From: Neobacillus fumarioli NBRC 102428
GTDB lineage: Bacteria > Bacillota > Bacilli > Bacillales > Cytobacillaceae
Direction: 5' to 3'
Length of the DNA stretch: 64,000 nucleotides
NCBI RefSeq assembly: GCF_001591485.1
Contig: NZ_BCUZ01000006.1
Location: 1-64,000, forward strand
Shown: positions 54,854 to 63,172 of the stretch, piece by piece
How the letters are laid out: each line of letters starts with the position of its first letter
Numbering within the stretch: position 1 is the first letter of the stretch
Notes under the pieces: model-generated
The model's database searches: none
Seen by the model: only the letters and a program-made list of their open reading frames with translations
What the model was told of the DNA's origin: nothing
Made by a program: the position numbers and the translations under genes

Positions 54854-55693
54854 TTATCCCCCATTAACGTATTTTTTCGTTTTCCACTCAACCAAACTTT
54901 TTAAACCCAGGGTGACCAATGCCAGCATGGTTAGAAGTGATGCCATTGCAAAGGCTGCCTGAAAGTTGTATTCGTTATACAAGATTTCCACATGAAGCGG
55001 AATCGTGTTCGTTAGGCCGCGAATGTGTCCGGAAACGACGGAAACAGCTCCGAATTCTCCCATGGCCCGAGCGATGCAGAGGATCACACCGTATAATAAT
55101 CCCCACTTGATATTCGGCAATGTCACACGGAAAAACATTTGCCAGCCATTCGCCCCCAGTGTCATCGCAGCCTGCTCCTCCTCTGTCCCTTGCTCCTGCA
55201 TCATGGGAATAAGTTCACGAACAACAAACGGAAAGGTAACGAAAATCGTGGCCAGCACAATTCCCGGAACAGCAAAGACAATTTTAAGATCAAGGGCGGC
55301 AAGAAACGAGCCAAATAATCCTTGAGACCCAAACAATAGAACGAAGACTAACCCGGCAATCACAGGTGAAACAGCAAACGGAATATCAATTAAAGTAATT
55401 AAGATATTTTTCCCTCTGAAATCAAACTTTGCAATCGCCCATGCTGCTACAATACCGAAGACCGTGTTAATCGGGACGCTAATCGCTGCAGTTACCAAAG
55501 TTAACTTGATCGCGGAGAGGGCATCCGCATCATTGAAGGCGGCAAAGTATAACTGGATTCCTTTTTTCAATGCTTCTGAAAATACAGCGAGCAATGGAAT
55601 GACAATAAATAATCCCAAGAAGCCGAGAGCAACTCCAATTAACAGCCATTTTTTCATCGAAACAAATTTTACCTCAAGGACTAGTTCATTCAC
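54854..55693 (-). CDS. cysW: Sulfate ABC transporter permease CysW
   Basis: Membrane subunit of 279 residues with six predicted helices and the permease EAA loop ([29 protein letters not shown]). Related in sequence to cysT. The ATG at 55699 is only 1 nt from AAAGGAGG; the GTG at 55693 has ideal 7-nt spacing, so I prefer it. It follows cysT by about 13 nt. Confidence 0.92.
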   Translation of the reverse strand: MNELVLEVKFVSMKKWLLIGVALGFLGLFIVIPLLAVFSEALKKGIQLYFAAFNDADALSAIKLTLVTAAISVPINTVFGIVAAWAIAKFDFRGKNILITLIDIPFAVSPVIAGLVFVLLFGSQGLFGSFLAALDLKIVFAVPGIVLATIFVTFPFVVRELIPMMQEQGTEEEQAAMTLGANGWQMFFRVTLPNIKWGLLYGVILCIARAMGEFGAVSVVSGHIRGLTNTIPLHVEILYNEYNFQAAFAMASLLTMLALVTLGLKSLVEWKTKKYVNGG

Positions 55694-55706
55694 ATTCATT
55701 CCTCCT

Positions 55707-56543
55707 TTAGATCATTTGCTGTTTTTTAGCCGTTTTCCATTGCCAAACATTAATTAGGAATAACAGAATGAACGAGAACAGCAACATGACGACGGCAATG
55801 GCTGCCGCCCCTCCATAGTTAAATTGCTCAAGTTTCGTAATAATCAATAAAGGAATAATTTCTGTTTTCATTGGCATATTTCCCGATATGAACACGACTG
55901 ACCCGTATTCCCCTAATGCCCTTGCAAAGGCAAGAGCAAATCCCGTCATCATAGCAGGAAAAATTGCGGGGAAAATAATCTTGAAAAAAATCTGCATGGA
56001 ATTGGCTCCAAGGGTTGCGGCCGCTTCCTCATAACGAGTATCCAAATCCTGTAACACAGGCTGGACGGATCGGACCACAAAGGGGAGTCCAATAAATGTT
56101 AAAGCAATCATGATTCCTAAAGGCGTATAGGCAATCTTTATTCCCATAGCGGCAAAATACTTCCCAATCCAGCCGTTTGGCGCATAAATGGTCGTTAGGG
56201 CAATTCCGGCGATCGCGGTCGGAAGGGCAAATGGCAGGTCTACTATTGCATCTGCCAGGCGTTTCCCCCAAAAATCATAGAGTACCAGCACCCAGGCAAT
56301 AAGTGTTCCAAAAACAAGGTTTATGAATGCCGCAAAAAAGGAAGTCCACAATGTTAATTTATAGGAAGCTACTACTCTTTCATCTGTTACAGTTCGCCAA
56401 AATTCAGTAAAACTGAGCGTAGAAGCTTTTAAAAATAAAACAGCTAATGGAATCAAAATAATAAGACTTAAATAGACGACAGTATATCCCATGGAAAGGC
56501 CGAACCCCGGCAGTGCCCGATGACGGATCAATTTCTTTAACAT
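55707..56543 (-). CDS. cysT: Sulfate ABC transporter permease CysT
   Basis: Second membrane subunit, 278 residues, six helices and the EAA motif [29 protein letters not shown]. Shares [18 protein letters not shown] with CysU/CysT proteins. GAGGAG lies before the ATG. Pairs with CysW; substrate is sulfate or thiosulfate depending on the binding protein. Confidence 0.93.
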   Translation of the reverse strand: MLKKLIRHRALPGFGLSMGYTVVYLSLIILIPLAVLFLKASTLSFTEFWRTVTDERVVASYKLTLWTSFFAAFINLVFGTLIAWVLVLYDFWGKRLADAIVDLPFALPTAIAGIALTTIYAPNGWIGKYFAAMGIKIAYTPLGIMIALTFIGLPFVVRSVQPVLQDLDTRYEEAAATLGANSMQIFFKIIFPAIFPAMMTGFALAFARALGEYGSVVFISGNMPMKTEIIPLLIITKLEQFNYGGAAAIAVVMLLFSFILLFLINVWQWKTAKKQQMI

Positions 56544-56558
56544 ATAAAAATCTCCTCT

Positions 56559-57590
56559 TTACTTCGGTTTATAAATTTGATCGAAGATTCCCCCGTCAGC
56601 GAAATACGTTTTTTGTGCTTTTGTCCAGCCGCCAAACAGTTCATCAATGGTGAATAAATGAATGTCCGGGAATTGGCTGTGGTACTTTTCAATAATTTGT
56701 TTGTCACGCGGCCGGTAATAATTTTGGGCGGCAATTTCCTGCCCCTCCGGTGAGTACAAATAATCAAGGTACGCTTTCGCTACTTTTTCAGTCCCATGTT
56801 TTTTGGCTATCTGATCCACAAAGGTTACAGGAGGTTCCGCCAGAATGCTGACAGATGGATATACAATATCAAACTGATTGCCAAGTTGTTTCTTTGCCAG
56901 GTAGGCTTCATTTTCCCATGCTATTAACACATCGCCTATTCCTTTTTCTGTAAACGTTGTGGTCGCCCCGCGCGCACCGGAGTCCAGAACCGGAACATTA
57001 TGATAGAGCTTTGTCACGAATTCCTTTGCCTTCTGTTCGTCTCCATTGTTTTTCTTTAATGCATAGCCCCATGCGGCCAGGAAATTCCATCTGGCTCCTC
57101 CAGATGTTTTCGGATTTGGGGTGATCACCGAAACACCTTTCTTCACAAGGTCATCCCAATCTTTAATCCCTTTTGGGTTGCCTTTGCGGACAAGGAATAC
57201 AATCGTCGATGTATAGGGAGAACTATTGTTGGCTAGCCGCTTCTGCCAATCGGAAGATATTTTTCCTGTCTTGGCAATGGCATCAATATCGTAAGCCAGG
57301 GCCAATGTGACCACATCAGCTTCAAGCCCATCAATGACGGCGCGGGATTGAGCACCTGAACCTCCATGAGATTGCTTAATGGTCACTTTCTGACCGGTCT
57401 TTTCTTCCCAATAAGAGGCAAAACTTTTATTAAACTGTTCATAAAGCTCTCTTGTCGGATCATACGAAACATTTAATAACTCGACCGTGTGTTTGGTTGA
57501 ATTCTTGCTTCCTGCCGTTTGAGCCGAGCACCCGGCTGCCCCTAACAGCAAAGTAAAAGATACCATCATCATCCATATTTTTCGCATCAT
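56559..57590 (-). CDS. sbp: Sulfate-binding lipoprotein
   Basis: Extracytoplasmic receptor of the sulfate ABC importer, 343 residues. Lipoprotein signal [19 protein letters not shown] with lipobox LGAAGC near 18-22, then the family pattern [40 protein letters not shown] and [25 protein letters not shown] at 57590 follows AAGGAGAG; a second ATG follows directly. The longer frame to 57644 runs through a leader hairpin. Lgt in this window would lipidate it. Confidence 0.94.
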   Translation of the reverse strand: MMRKIWMMMVSFTLLLGAAGCSAQTAGSKNSTKHTVELLNVSYDPTRELYEQFNKSFASYWEEKTGQKVTIKQSHGGSGAQSRAVIDGLEADVVTLALAYDIDAIAKTGKISSDWQKRLANNSSPYTSTIVFLVRKGNPKGIKDWDDLVKKGVSVITPNPKTSGGARWNFLAAWGYALKKNNGDEQKAKEFVTKLYHNVPVLDSGARGATTTFTEKGIGDVLIAWENEAYLAKKQLGNQFDIVYPSVSILAEPPVTFVDQIAKKHGTEKVAKAYLDYLYSPEGQEIAAQNYYRPRDKQIIEKYHSQFPDIHLFTIDELFGGWTKAQKTYFADGGIFDQIYKPK

Positions 57591-57608
57591 TTTTCTCTCC
57601 TTTTTTCT

Positions 57609-57634
57609 GGGCTTTTTTGCAACAAAAAAAGCCC
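57609..57634 (-). promoter_or_regulatory. Alternative hairpin in the sbp leader
   Basis: On the minus strand GGGCTTTTTT..AAAAAAGCCC pairs (57634-57625 with 57618-57609). It uses the same GGGC and U-run as the terminator at 57624-57681, so the two structures exclude each other. Lying just before the sbp ribosome site, it could act as antiterminator. Confidence 0.45.
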
Positions 57635-57681
57635 GATAGTTCATAAACGTACATGTCCATGCACGAAAATAACTATAGGGC
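57624..57681 (-). terminator. Terminator or attenuator between yezD and sbp
   Basis: A long stem on the minus strand, GCCC-ATAGTT..CGT.CATG with CATG.ACG..AACTAT-GGGC, is followed by TTTTTTT (57624-57630). It separates the Rrf2/yezD genes from sbp-cysTWA and could be a simple terminator or an attenuator. Confidence 0.65.
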
Positions 57682-57710
57682 CTTCGGGTGTCCGATCGGC
57701 AGATAGATAT

Positions 57711-57896
57711 TTACTTTTTAGGGCGCTCCGAACGTTCATTTTTCCTTTGCATAGGGAAACGGTATTTTTCTAATCGGTCAATTTGGGTAATCTGTGAATC
57801 ATGAACGGTTATTTGTATAGTTCCAAACTCCAAGCCTTCTAACAAACTAGCGATTTTCTCCAGTATCTGCTGATCCAGACGACCTTTTGACAGCAA
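57711..57896 (-). CDS. YezD family protein (DUF2292)
   Basis: A 61-residue protein with the DUF2292 core ILEKIASLLEGLEFGTIQITVHDSQITQIDRLEKYRF. YezD-type proteins are often encoded beside sulfur assimilation genes; function unknown. TTG start at 57896 with GGGGGAAG upstream; it overlaps the end of the Rrf2 gene by 50 nt in another frame. Basic C-terminal tail. Confidence 0.85.
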   Translation of the reverse strand: MLSKGRLDQQILEKIASLLEGLEFGTIQITVHDSQITQIDRLEKYRFPMQRKNERSERPKK

Positions 57897-58329
57897 CGAA
57901 ATCTTCCCCCTCTATTTTGGTTATGCGGTTTTGCAATAAATCTTCTAAAGTAGTTCGTTCGAGAACAAAGGCAATAGTATCGCGAACCAAAGACCATAAC
58001 GGTTTTAATTGACAGCCAGCTTCCAGCGGGCAAGGCTCGTATTTTGTAATCGAAGCACAGGCCATTGGTGACAATGGGCCCTCCAAATCGCGAATCACTT
58101 CACCAATACAAATCTCTGCAGGCTTCTTAAACAGCAAATACCCGCCTCTTGCTCCTCTTTTGCTTGTCACATAGCCCAATTTCTTTAGTTGTAGCAAGAT
58201 TTGTTCCAGGTAGTGAATACTAACTAATGTCTGATCGGCAATCTCCTGAATTCCCATGATAGTTCCTTCATGACTTCCGAGTAAGAGCAATGCTCGTAAT
58301 GCATATTCACCTTTACTCGATACCTTCAT
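57847..58329 (-). CDS. Rrf2-family transcriptional regulator of the sulfate operon
   Basis: Winged-helix regulator of 160 residues: KVSSKGEYALRALLLL, recognition helix region LVSIHYLEQILLQLKKLG and wing KRGARGGYLL. It has three conserved Cys in MACASITKYEPCPLEAGC (C-x8-C-x5-C), as in Fe-S Rrf2 proteins such as NsrR/IscR and unlike CymR. That suggests a Fe-S or redox signal. ATG at 58329 follows GGGAGG. It heads the yezD-sbp-cysTWA cluster and probably represses it through the inverted repeat upstream. Confidence 0.85.
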   Translation of the reverse strand: MKVSSKGEYALRALLLLGSHEGTIMGIQEIADQTLVSIHYLEQILLQLKKLGYVTSKRGARGGYLLFKKPAEICIGEVIRDLEGPLSPMACASITKYEPCPLEAGCQLKPLWSLVRDTIAFVLERTTLEDLLQNRITKIEGEDFVAVKRSSGSADTGENR

Positions 58330-58345
58330 GACCAACCTCCCTTTT

Positions 58346-58370
58346 AATGTTGAGTATTTTAGTCAACATT
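58346..58370 (-). promoter_or_regulatory. Inverted repeat upstream of the Rrf2 gene
   Basis: AATGTTGA-N9-TCAACATT is a perfect 8-bp inverted repeat 17 nt before the regulator gene start. Size and place fit an Rrf2 operator. TATACC upstream (near 58380) might be the -10. Confidence 0.6.
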
Positions 58371-58642
58371 CGTACCCGCGGTATAACTCTCATTTGGGTC
58401 TGTTAAATGAGACTTTGGACTAATACCTATATGCAACTGGGATTGAATAAGGCAATAGGATGTAACTATTTCATTAATTCCTATTAATTTGATGTGTTTA
58501 CTTTATAAAAATCATAATATGGATTTTTCAGAAAAGCAACTATTTTTTGGAGGATTTTTTGTACAGCCAATTTAACCACATAGACTATATAAAATATTTG
58601 GGGTTAACAAATAATAGGGCTTATCCGGGTAGGCGAAAAAAA

Positions 58643-58667
58643 TGTCCTTCATTCGGTATGAAAGACA
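58643..58667 (+). repeat. Single copy of the 52-bp-array hairpin
   Basis: TGTCCTTCAT-TCGGT-ATGAAAGACA matches the hairpin of the 19-20 kb array (including the ATGAAAGACA variant), followed by AATACTAG instead of TTTTTCTC. The surrounding 58371-58747 has no gene; a further 8-bp repeat CTGTAAAT/ATTTACAG is at about 58688-58709. Confidence 0.6.
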
Positions 58668-58747
58668 AATACTAGTCCGATTTTTGCTGTAAATTAGTCT
58701 ATTTACAGTTTCCAATGAACAGCTCCTTTTTCATTCGTAAAGCATTA

Positions 58748-59296
58748 TCATTTTATTGGTGCTCCCGGAGCATAGTATAGTGGAGGCACTTTAAGCCATC
58801 CTCGTCTTTTCACGATTTCTTTTAAGGTTGCTCCAAATGTCATATATTCCTGTAAATATTCAAGCCATATCAATGTAACATCATTGCGTATGGATTGAAT
58901 AATTGCATTTGCACAAAAGGAAATTAAAATAACGATTTTAATATTAAGGCTGTTTGCAAGTTCATCATCCGTCAACTTCACCCCCATTGGAACTTCGCTC
59001 GGATTTGACTGCGGTTTGGATTCACATAAGGGTGGTAAGGGGACTCCTTCAGATCTCAAAAAGACAATCATACGTTCTTTCTGGGATTTGAACATTTCAA
59101 TGGCTTCATGAAAAGCTTTTCTTAATTCGCGATCCGTTGTACTATTAACCCCTGCTTCAGTATGAACTTGTTCATCCGCTAATTCGGAAAGCCAGGACCA
59201 GCAGGAAAAGACTTCTCCAACATGTAAAGGAGATTTAGGCTCATCATCAATAAATGATTGCATAACATTTTTAATAGCTTGTATAGTATCTGGCAT
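58748..59296 (-). CDS. DUF3231 family protein
   Basis: A 182-residue helical protein of DUF3231, found in Bacillaceae with spore-coat-like (CotF-type, ferritin-like) relatives. Shared stretches with its neighbour are SPLHVGEVFSCWSWL, GVNSTTDRELRKAFHEAIEMFKS, RSEGVPLPPL and the end GWLKVPPLY. Function unknown. It starts 10 nt after its paralogue, suggesting a tandem duplication and an operon. Confidence 0.82.
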   Translation of the reverse strand: MPDTIQAIKNVMQSFIDDEPKSPLHVGEVFSCWSWLSELADEQVHTEAGVNSTTDRELRKAFHEAIEMFKSQKERMIVFLRSEGVPLPPLCESKPQSNPSEVPMGVKLTDDELANSLNIKIVILISFCANAIIQSIRNDVTLIWLEYLQEYMTFGATLKEIVKRRGWLKVPPLYYAPGAPIK

Positions 59297-59306
59297 ACTT
59301 CTTACC

Positions 59307-59861
59307 TCACTTTTCGGTTTGCGGCAAACCCGGGGGATTATACAACGGTGGCACCTTGAGCCATCCTCGTTTTCGCATCAAAGATTTAAATGTTAATAAA
59401 AAGGTTATATGTTCTTGCAAAAACTCGGCCCATATTAAACTAACATCGCTGCGGATAGAATGTGCCGCAGCTTCCGCACAATTTCCCATTGCCATTGTTA
59501 ATTTTTTCTTTAAGCTGTTTGCGAGTTCGTTATCTGTTAGCTTCACACCCAACGGAACACTATTCAGATCAGAAATAGGTTTCGATTCACTAAGTGGTGG
59601 CAATGGAATTCCTTCTGAACGCATAAAACATGAAATCCGCTCTTTCTCCGTTTGAAACATATTAACTGCTTCCTGAAGCGCTTTTCTCAACTCAGGGTCT
59701 GTTGTACTGTTAATGCCTACTTCAGTCTGTACTTGTGTCTCCGCGATTAACGCTAAAAATACCCAGCATGTCATAGCCTCTCCAATGTGTAGAGGCGTTT
59801 TATTTTCATCTTTCATAAATGACAGAGCTACACTTTTTAAGGCTTGCAACAGATCAGGCAC
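59307..59861 (-). CDS. DUF3231 family protein, paralogue
   Basis: A 184-residue paralogue of the gene that follows it (TPLHIGEAMTCWVFL, GINSTTDPELRKALQEAVNMF, RSEGIPLPPLSESKP, GWLKVPPLYNPPG). The frame is open up to 59945, but alignment with the paralogue and the ribosome site AGGAAGGTG place the start at GTG 59861. Function unknown. Confidence 0.82.
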   Translation of the reverse strand: MPDLLQALKSVALSFMKDENKTPLHIGEAMTCWVFLALIAETQVQTEVGINSTTDPELRKALQEAVNMFQTEKERISCFMRSEGIPLPPLSESKPISDLNSVPLGVKLTDNELANSLKKKLTMAMGNCAEAAAHSIRSDVSLIWAEFLQEHITFLLTFKSLMRKRGWLKVPPLYNPPGLPQTEK

Positions 59862-59925
59862 ACAGTTCACCTTCCTCTCTTTTTTTAATTTCCCCAAAAT
59901 ATTTTTAATCATTACATCACAGATA

Positions 59926-59955
59926 CAAAAAAACGTCCTAAACATCAGGACGTTT
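59926..59955 (-). terminator. Terminator of lysP
   Basis: AAACGTCCT (59931-59939) pairs with AGGACGTTT (59947-59955), followed on the minus strand by TTTTTTTGT, 24 nt past the permease stop. Confidence 0.88.
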
Positions 59956-59978
59956 CTAAAATTCCAAAGAAAACAGGA

Positions 59979-61484
59979 TCATTTCCCGGAAATGGCCGCT
60001 TTTTCCTCGATTGCTTGGCCTGTTTCCTGAATATCATCAAAAGCACATTGCCCAAGGGGAATGATCTTTGTTTTCTTGACATATTTATAGCCAAACCATG
60101 TGATAAGAAAGATCGGCAATCCAATATAGGAAACGGCAATCCCATACCAATCAATTTTGCCGCTCGTAAATGCTTGATAATTTTGACCAAGGATAATAAA
60201 AAGGCACATGATTAAGGCAAGGAGCGGGCCGAATGGATACCATTTCGCCTTATATTTCAGTTCCTTCAAATCCAGGCCCTGGGCGACATAGGCCTTACGG
60301 AAACGATAGTGGCTTAAGGCGATGCCTGCCCATGCAATAAACCCGGTTAAGCCTGAAGCATTCAATAACCATGTGTACACCTGATCTCCAAAGATGGAGG
60401 ATAAAAAGGCCAATGCTCCGATAATCGTCGTCACTACAAGGGCATTCATCGGAATGCCGCGGCGATTGACGTTTTGCAAAAATTTAGGTGCTTGCCCTTC
60501 CTTTGCCATCGACCAAAGCATCCGGGTTGAGGCATATAATCCTGATGTTCCGCATGATAAAACAGAGGTTAAAATAACTGCATTCATCACAGAAGCCGTA
60601 AAGGCAAATCCGGCTTTCTCAAATACAAGAGTAAATGGGCTGACGGCAACCTTGTCAACATCCCCGCCTAATAATTGGTTGCTCGTATACGGGATAATCA
60701 AGCCAATGACTGCAATGGCCCCGATATAAAACAACAGAATCCGCCAAAACACTTGCCGAATCGCTTTAGGTACGCTTTTATCCGGATTTTCACTTTCCCC
60801 TGCCGCTATTCCCACAAGCTCAGTTCCTTGGAAGGAAAAGCCGGCGACAAAGAAAATGCTTAATACGGAAAGAAAGCCGCCATTGATTGGGGCATTGCCG
60901 ATAGTGAAATTTTTAAACCCAATATATTTGCCGCCGAGGATGCCGAAAATGGTCAACAGTCCAGCTGCAATGAAGACAATAATGGTAATAACTTTCACTA
61001 AGGCAAACCAAAACTCCGACTCGCCGTAACTTTTAACGGACAATGCGTTTAATAAAAAGATGAGCCCTAGAAACAGGATGCTCCACACAATGCTCGGTAC
61101 ATTCGGCAGCCAAAATTTCATAATAATGGCCGAGGCAGCAATTTCAACTGCCAATGTTACCGCCCAGTTAAACCAATAATTCCAACCGAGGGCAAACCCT
61201 AATGATGGATCAACAAAACGGGTGGCGTAAGTAGCAAAGGACCCTGACACAGGCATATAGGTGGCCATTTCTCCAAGGCTGGTCATTAAAAAATACACCA
61301 TGATGCCAATTGCCCCATAAGCAATCAGTGCACCACCCGGTCCGGCAGTCCGAATTGATAACCCTGTTGCCAAAAACAACCCCGTTCCAATCGATCCCCC
61401 AATCGCAATCATAGTCATGTGCCTCGCCTTTAAATTTCGTTTCACTTGACTCGTAGGATTCTCTTTTACTTTCATAACTTCCAT
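59979..61484 (-). CDS. lysP: Amino acid permease, LysP-like
   Basis: APC/AAT-family proton symporter, 501 residues, 12 predicted membrane helices. The N-terminus KARHMTMIAIGGSIGTGLFLATG and motifs GWNYWFNWAVTLAVEIAA, VGFSFQGTELVGIAAGESENP and NSGLYASTR-like SGLYASTRMLW are very close to enterobacterial LysP, so lysine is the most likely substrate. The lysine aminomutase gene 1.7 kb away supports this. No lysine riboswitch is visible in the 300-nt leader. Confidence 0.85.
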   Translation of the reverse strand: MEVMKVKENPTSQVKRNLKARHMTMIAIGGSIGTGLFLATGLSIRTAGPGGALIAYGAIGIMVYFLMTSLGEMATYMPVSGSFATYATRFVDPSLGFALGWNYWFNWAVTLAVEIAASAIIMKFWLPNVPSIVWSILFLGLIFLLNALSVKSYGESEFWFALVKVITIIVFIAAGLLTIFGILGGKYIGFKNFTIGNAPINGGFLSVLSIFFVAGFSFQGTELVGIAAGESENPDKSVPKAIRQVFWRILLFYIGAIAVIGLIIPYTSNQLLGGDVDKVAVSPFTLVFEKAGFAFTASVMNAVILTSVLSCGTSGLYASTRMLWSMAKEGQAPKFLQNVNRRGIPMNALVVTTIIGALAFLSSIFGDQVYTWLLNASGLTGFIAWAGIALSHYRFRKAYVAQGLDLKELKYKAKWYPFGPLLALIMCLFIILGQNYQAFTSGKIDWYGIAVSYIGLPIFLITWFGYKYVKKTKIIPLGQCAFDDIQETGQAIEEKAAISGK

Positions 61485-61790
61485 TCATGTCCCACCTTTA
61501 TATTTAAAATGCAAACCCAAATTCAACTTAAAACTGCCATAAGGTAACTCCACAAGAAAACTCATACAATTTACCGAAGAAATTAAATATTCAGATAATT
61601 ATTGACACATTTGCTTTACGTAAAATTCCTTTGTTACCAGGAATGCCATGCGTTGTTCAAGGGAAACTTACTTTCGCTATATGCATATGTGCCATGAAGC
61701 AATAGTAAAACCATTGGCCTTTATAAAACTATGTGACATTCATTGGTAAAAGTGCTTTTCACCTTATTAATCTTCATTCATTAAAATGGT
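61485..61790. other. lysP upstream region
   Basis: No gene. TAAAGGTGGG is the lysP ribosome site. I see no L-box riboswitch. TGGCAC at 61689-61694 (minus) lacks a properly spaced -12 GC, so a sigma-54 promoter is not supported. Confidence 0.35.
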
Positions 61791-62746
61791 CCGTATTTGA
61801 TCAAATTTGCTATATATACCGCAATAATAGCAATAGAATACTGCATTACTATTAAAGGTAGAATCCACTTAGCCCAACGGCTCCAGGGGATGCCAGCCAA
61901 AGCTAAACCTGCCATAAAATAGCCAGAAGTAGGAAAAATAATATTTCCAATTCCGTAGTAAGTGAAAACGATAATACAGCTGTTTGATGAGTAATGTCAG
62001 CTAAAGGTGTCATAATAGGCATGGTTAACATAGCCTGCCCACTTCCTGAGGGAACAATAAAGTGAATGATTGCTTGTAAAATGAACATACCCACAGAGCT
62101 TAGACTGCTAGGAAAGTAATGAATAGCTGACGATGTATAATAAAGGATCGTGTCGATGATGTGCCCTTCATTTAACACTACTACAATCGCTCTTGCTAAT
62201 CCGATGATGAGCGCCCCCTGAATGATACCTGCTGCACCATTTAGAAATGCATCTACCGTTTGATTTACTGAAAGTTTGCTAATCAACCCAATGATGATGG
62301 TTAAAAAGATAAATAAACCAGCAATTTCTTTGATGAACCAGCCGTACTTAATTACACCAAAAGCTAGAACAACAAAATTTAAAAAGAAGCAAAATAAAAC
62401 CATTTTATGTGTATTCTCTAATTTAATGTTATGATTTGAAACTATCTTAACATGATGATTTAAATACATAAAATATAATTTCCGCAGCTTCCTCCATTCC
62501 TTTGGGAATAGCGGTTAAGAACCCAAATAAATCGACTGGAGAGGAAGACTCCAATTCAAATGTACCCGGTTTAACTAAACTACGGCCATTTTCCATTACC
62601 CTAGTATATTCTCCTGCTGGAATAATATAAGTCAAAATCGCAGCAACTATAAGAACCAAAAATAACAAAACAAATACATTGATTCCCTTCTTTTTCGGCA
62701 TTATTTGCAGAATTTCGGGTTGGTTACTTTCTTGATATTTATGCAT
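61791..62746 (-). pseudogene. YfcC/DcuC-type carrier, deletion and frameshift
   Basis: Three pieces of a YfcC-family (C4-dicarboxylate/basic amino acid type) membrane carrier. The N-terminus from ATG 62746 (INVFVLLFLVLIVAAILTYI, GMEEAAEIIFYVF) stops near 62450. The middle (NHNIKLENTHKMVLFCFFLN, FIVPSGSGQAMLTMPIMTPL, HQTAVLSF) lies in another frame. After a shift near 61975, GNIIFPTSGYFMAGLALAGI and WAKWILPLIVMQYSIAIIA follow to TAA at 61791. The total is about 318 codons against some 460-500 for the family, so about 150 residues after the first helix are lost. Perhaps formerly a lysine-related exchanger. Confidence 0.85.
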
Positions 62747-62845
62747 ATTATTTTGACACCACCTTTTAGATTTTCGGGTCTGTGAAACTCCTTTGGTGTC
62801 ATGTCTAGAATGCATGCATCATTCGTTGAAGTTCATTTGGAGGTT

Positions 62846-62885
62846 TAGGGGAGTTTATCTTTCAAATAAAAGATAAACTCCCCTA
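62846..62885. terminator. Long perfect hairpin downstream of yokU
   Basis: A perfect 17-bp stem (62846-62862 with 62869-62885) around a 6-nt loop stands 6 nt past the yokU stop. No T-run follows on the minus strand, so it may protect the mRNA 3' end rather than terminate. Confidence 0.6.
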
Positions 62886-62890
62886 GCTGG

Positions 62891-63172
62891 TTATTTTGAA
62901 AAATCAAAGTAGTTTCGCTTTAAAAGACGAGGCACTGCCATTAATGTTTCAAATGTCATACTTTTTTCAAGCTTGGAGGTATCAATTAAAAACAACTGAT
63001 CCTCGATTTCCTTTACCAGTTCATCGCTTTGATAGGTCATGCCACATTCAGGGCAATGAATGGAAGGAGTTTCCCGTATTTCGATTGCTTTCGTCCCGTC
63101 TGGAAGCTCCCAGTATACTGTATTGTTTGTCTCTTGAGCCGTATTAGATCCACACCATTGACACTTCACCAT
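62891..63172 (-). CDS. yokU: YokU family protein
   Basis: A 93-residue protein with two CxxC pairs (VKCQWCGSN and IHCPECGMTY) that likely bind zinc, similar to MqsA/YgiT-type N-terminal domains. In Bacillus it is encoded next to kamA. Role unknown, possibly regulatory. AAGGA lies before the ATG, which overlaps the kamA stop (TAATG). Confidence 0.88.
   Translation of the reverse strand: MVKCQWCGSNTAQETNNTVYWELPDGTKAIEIRETPSIHCPECGMTYQSDELVKEIEDQLFLIDTSKLEKSMTFETLMAVPRLLKRNYFDFSK

Noticed and set aside
57640-57715. SAM (S-box) riboswitch upstream of sbp
   Set aside because: The expected conserved core is not present; only hairpins can be drawn.
61485-61790. Lysine riboswitch or sigma-54 promoter before lysP
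   Set aside because: No L-box core; the TGGCAC at 61689-61694 has no GC at the right distance.
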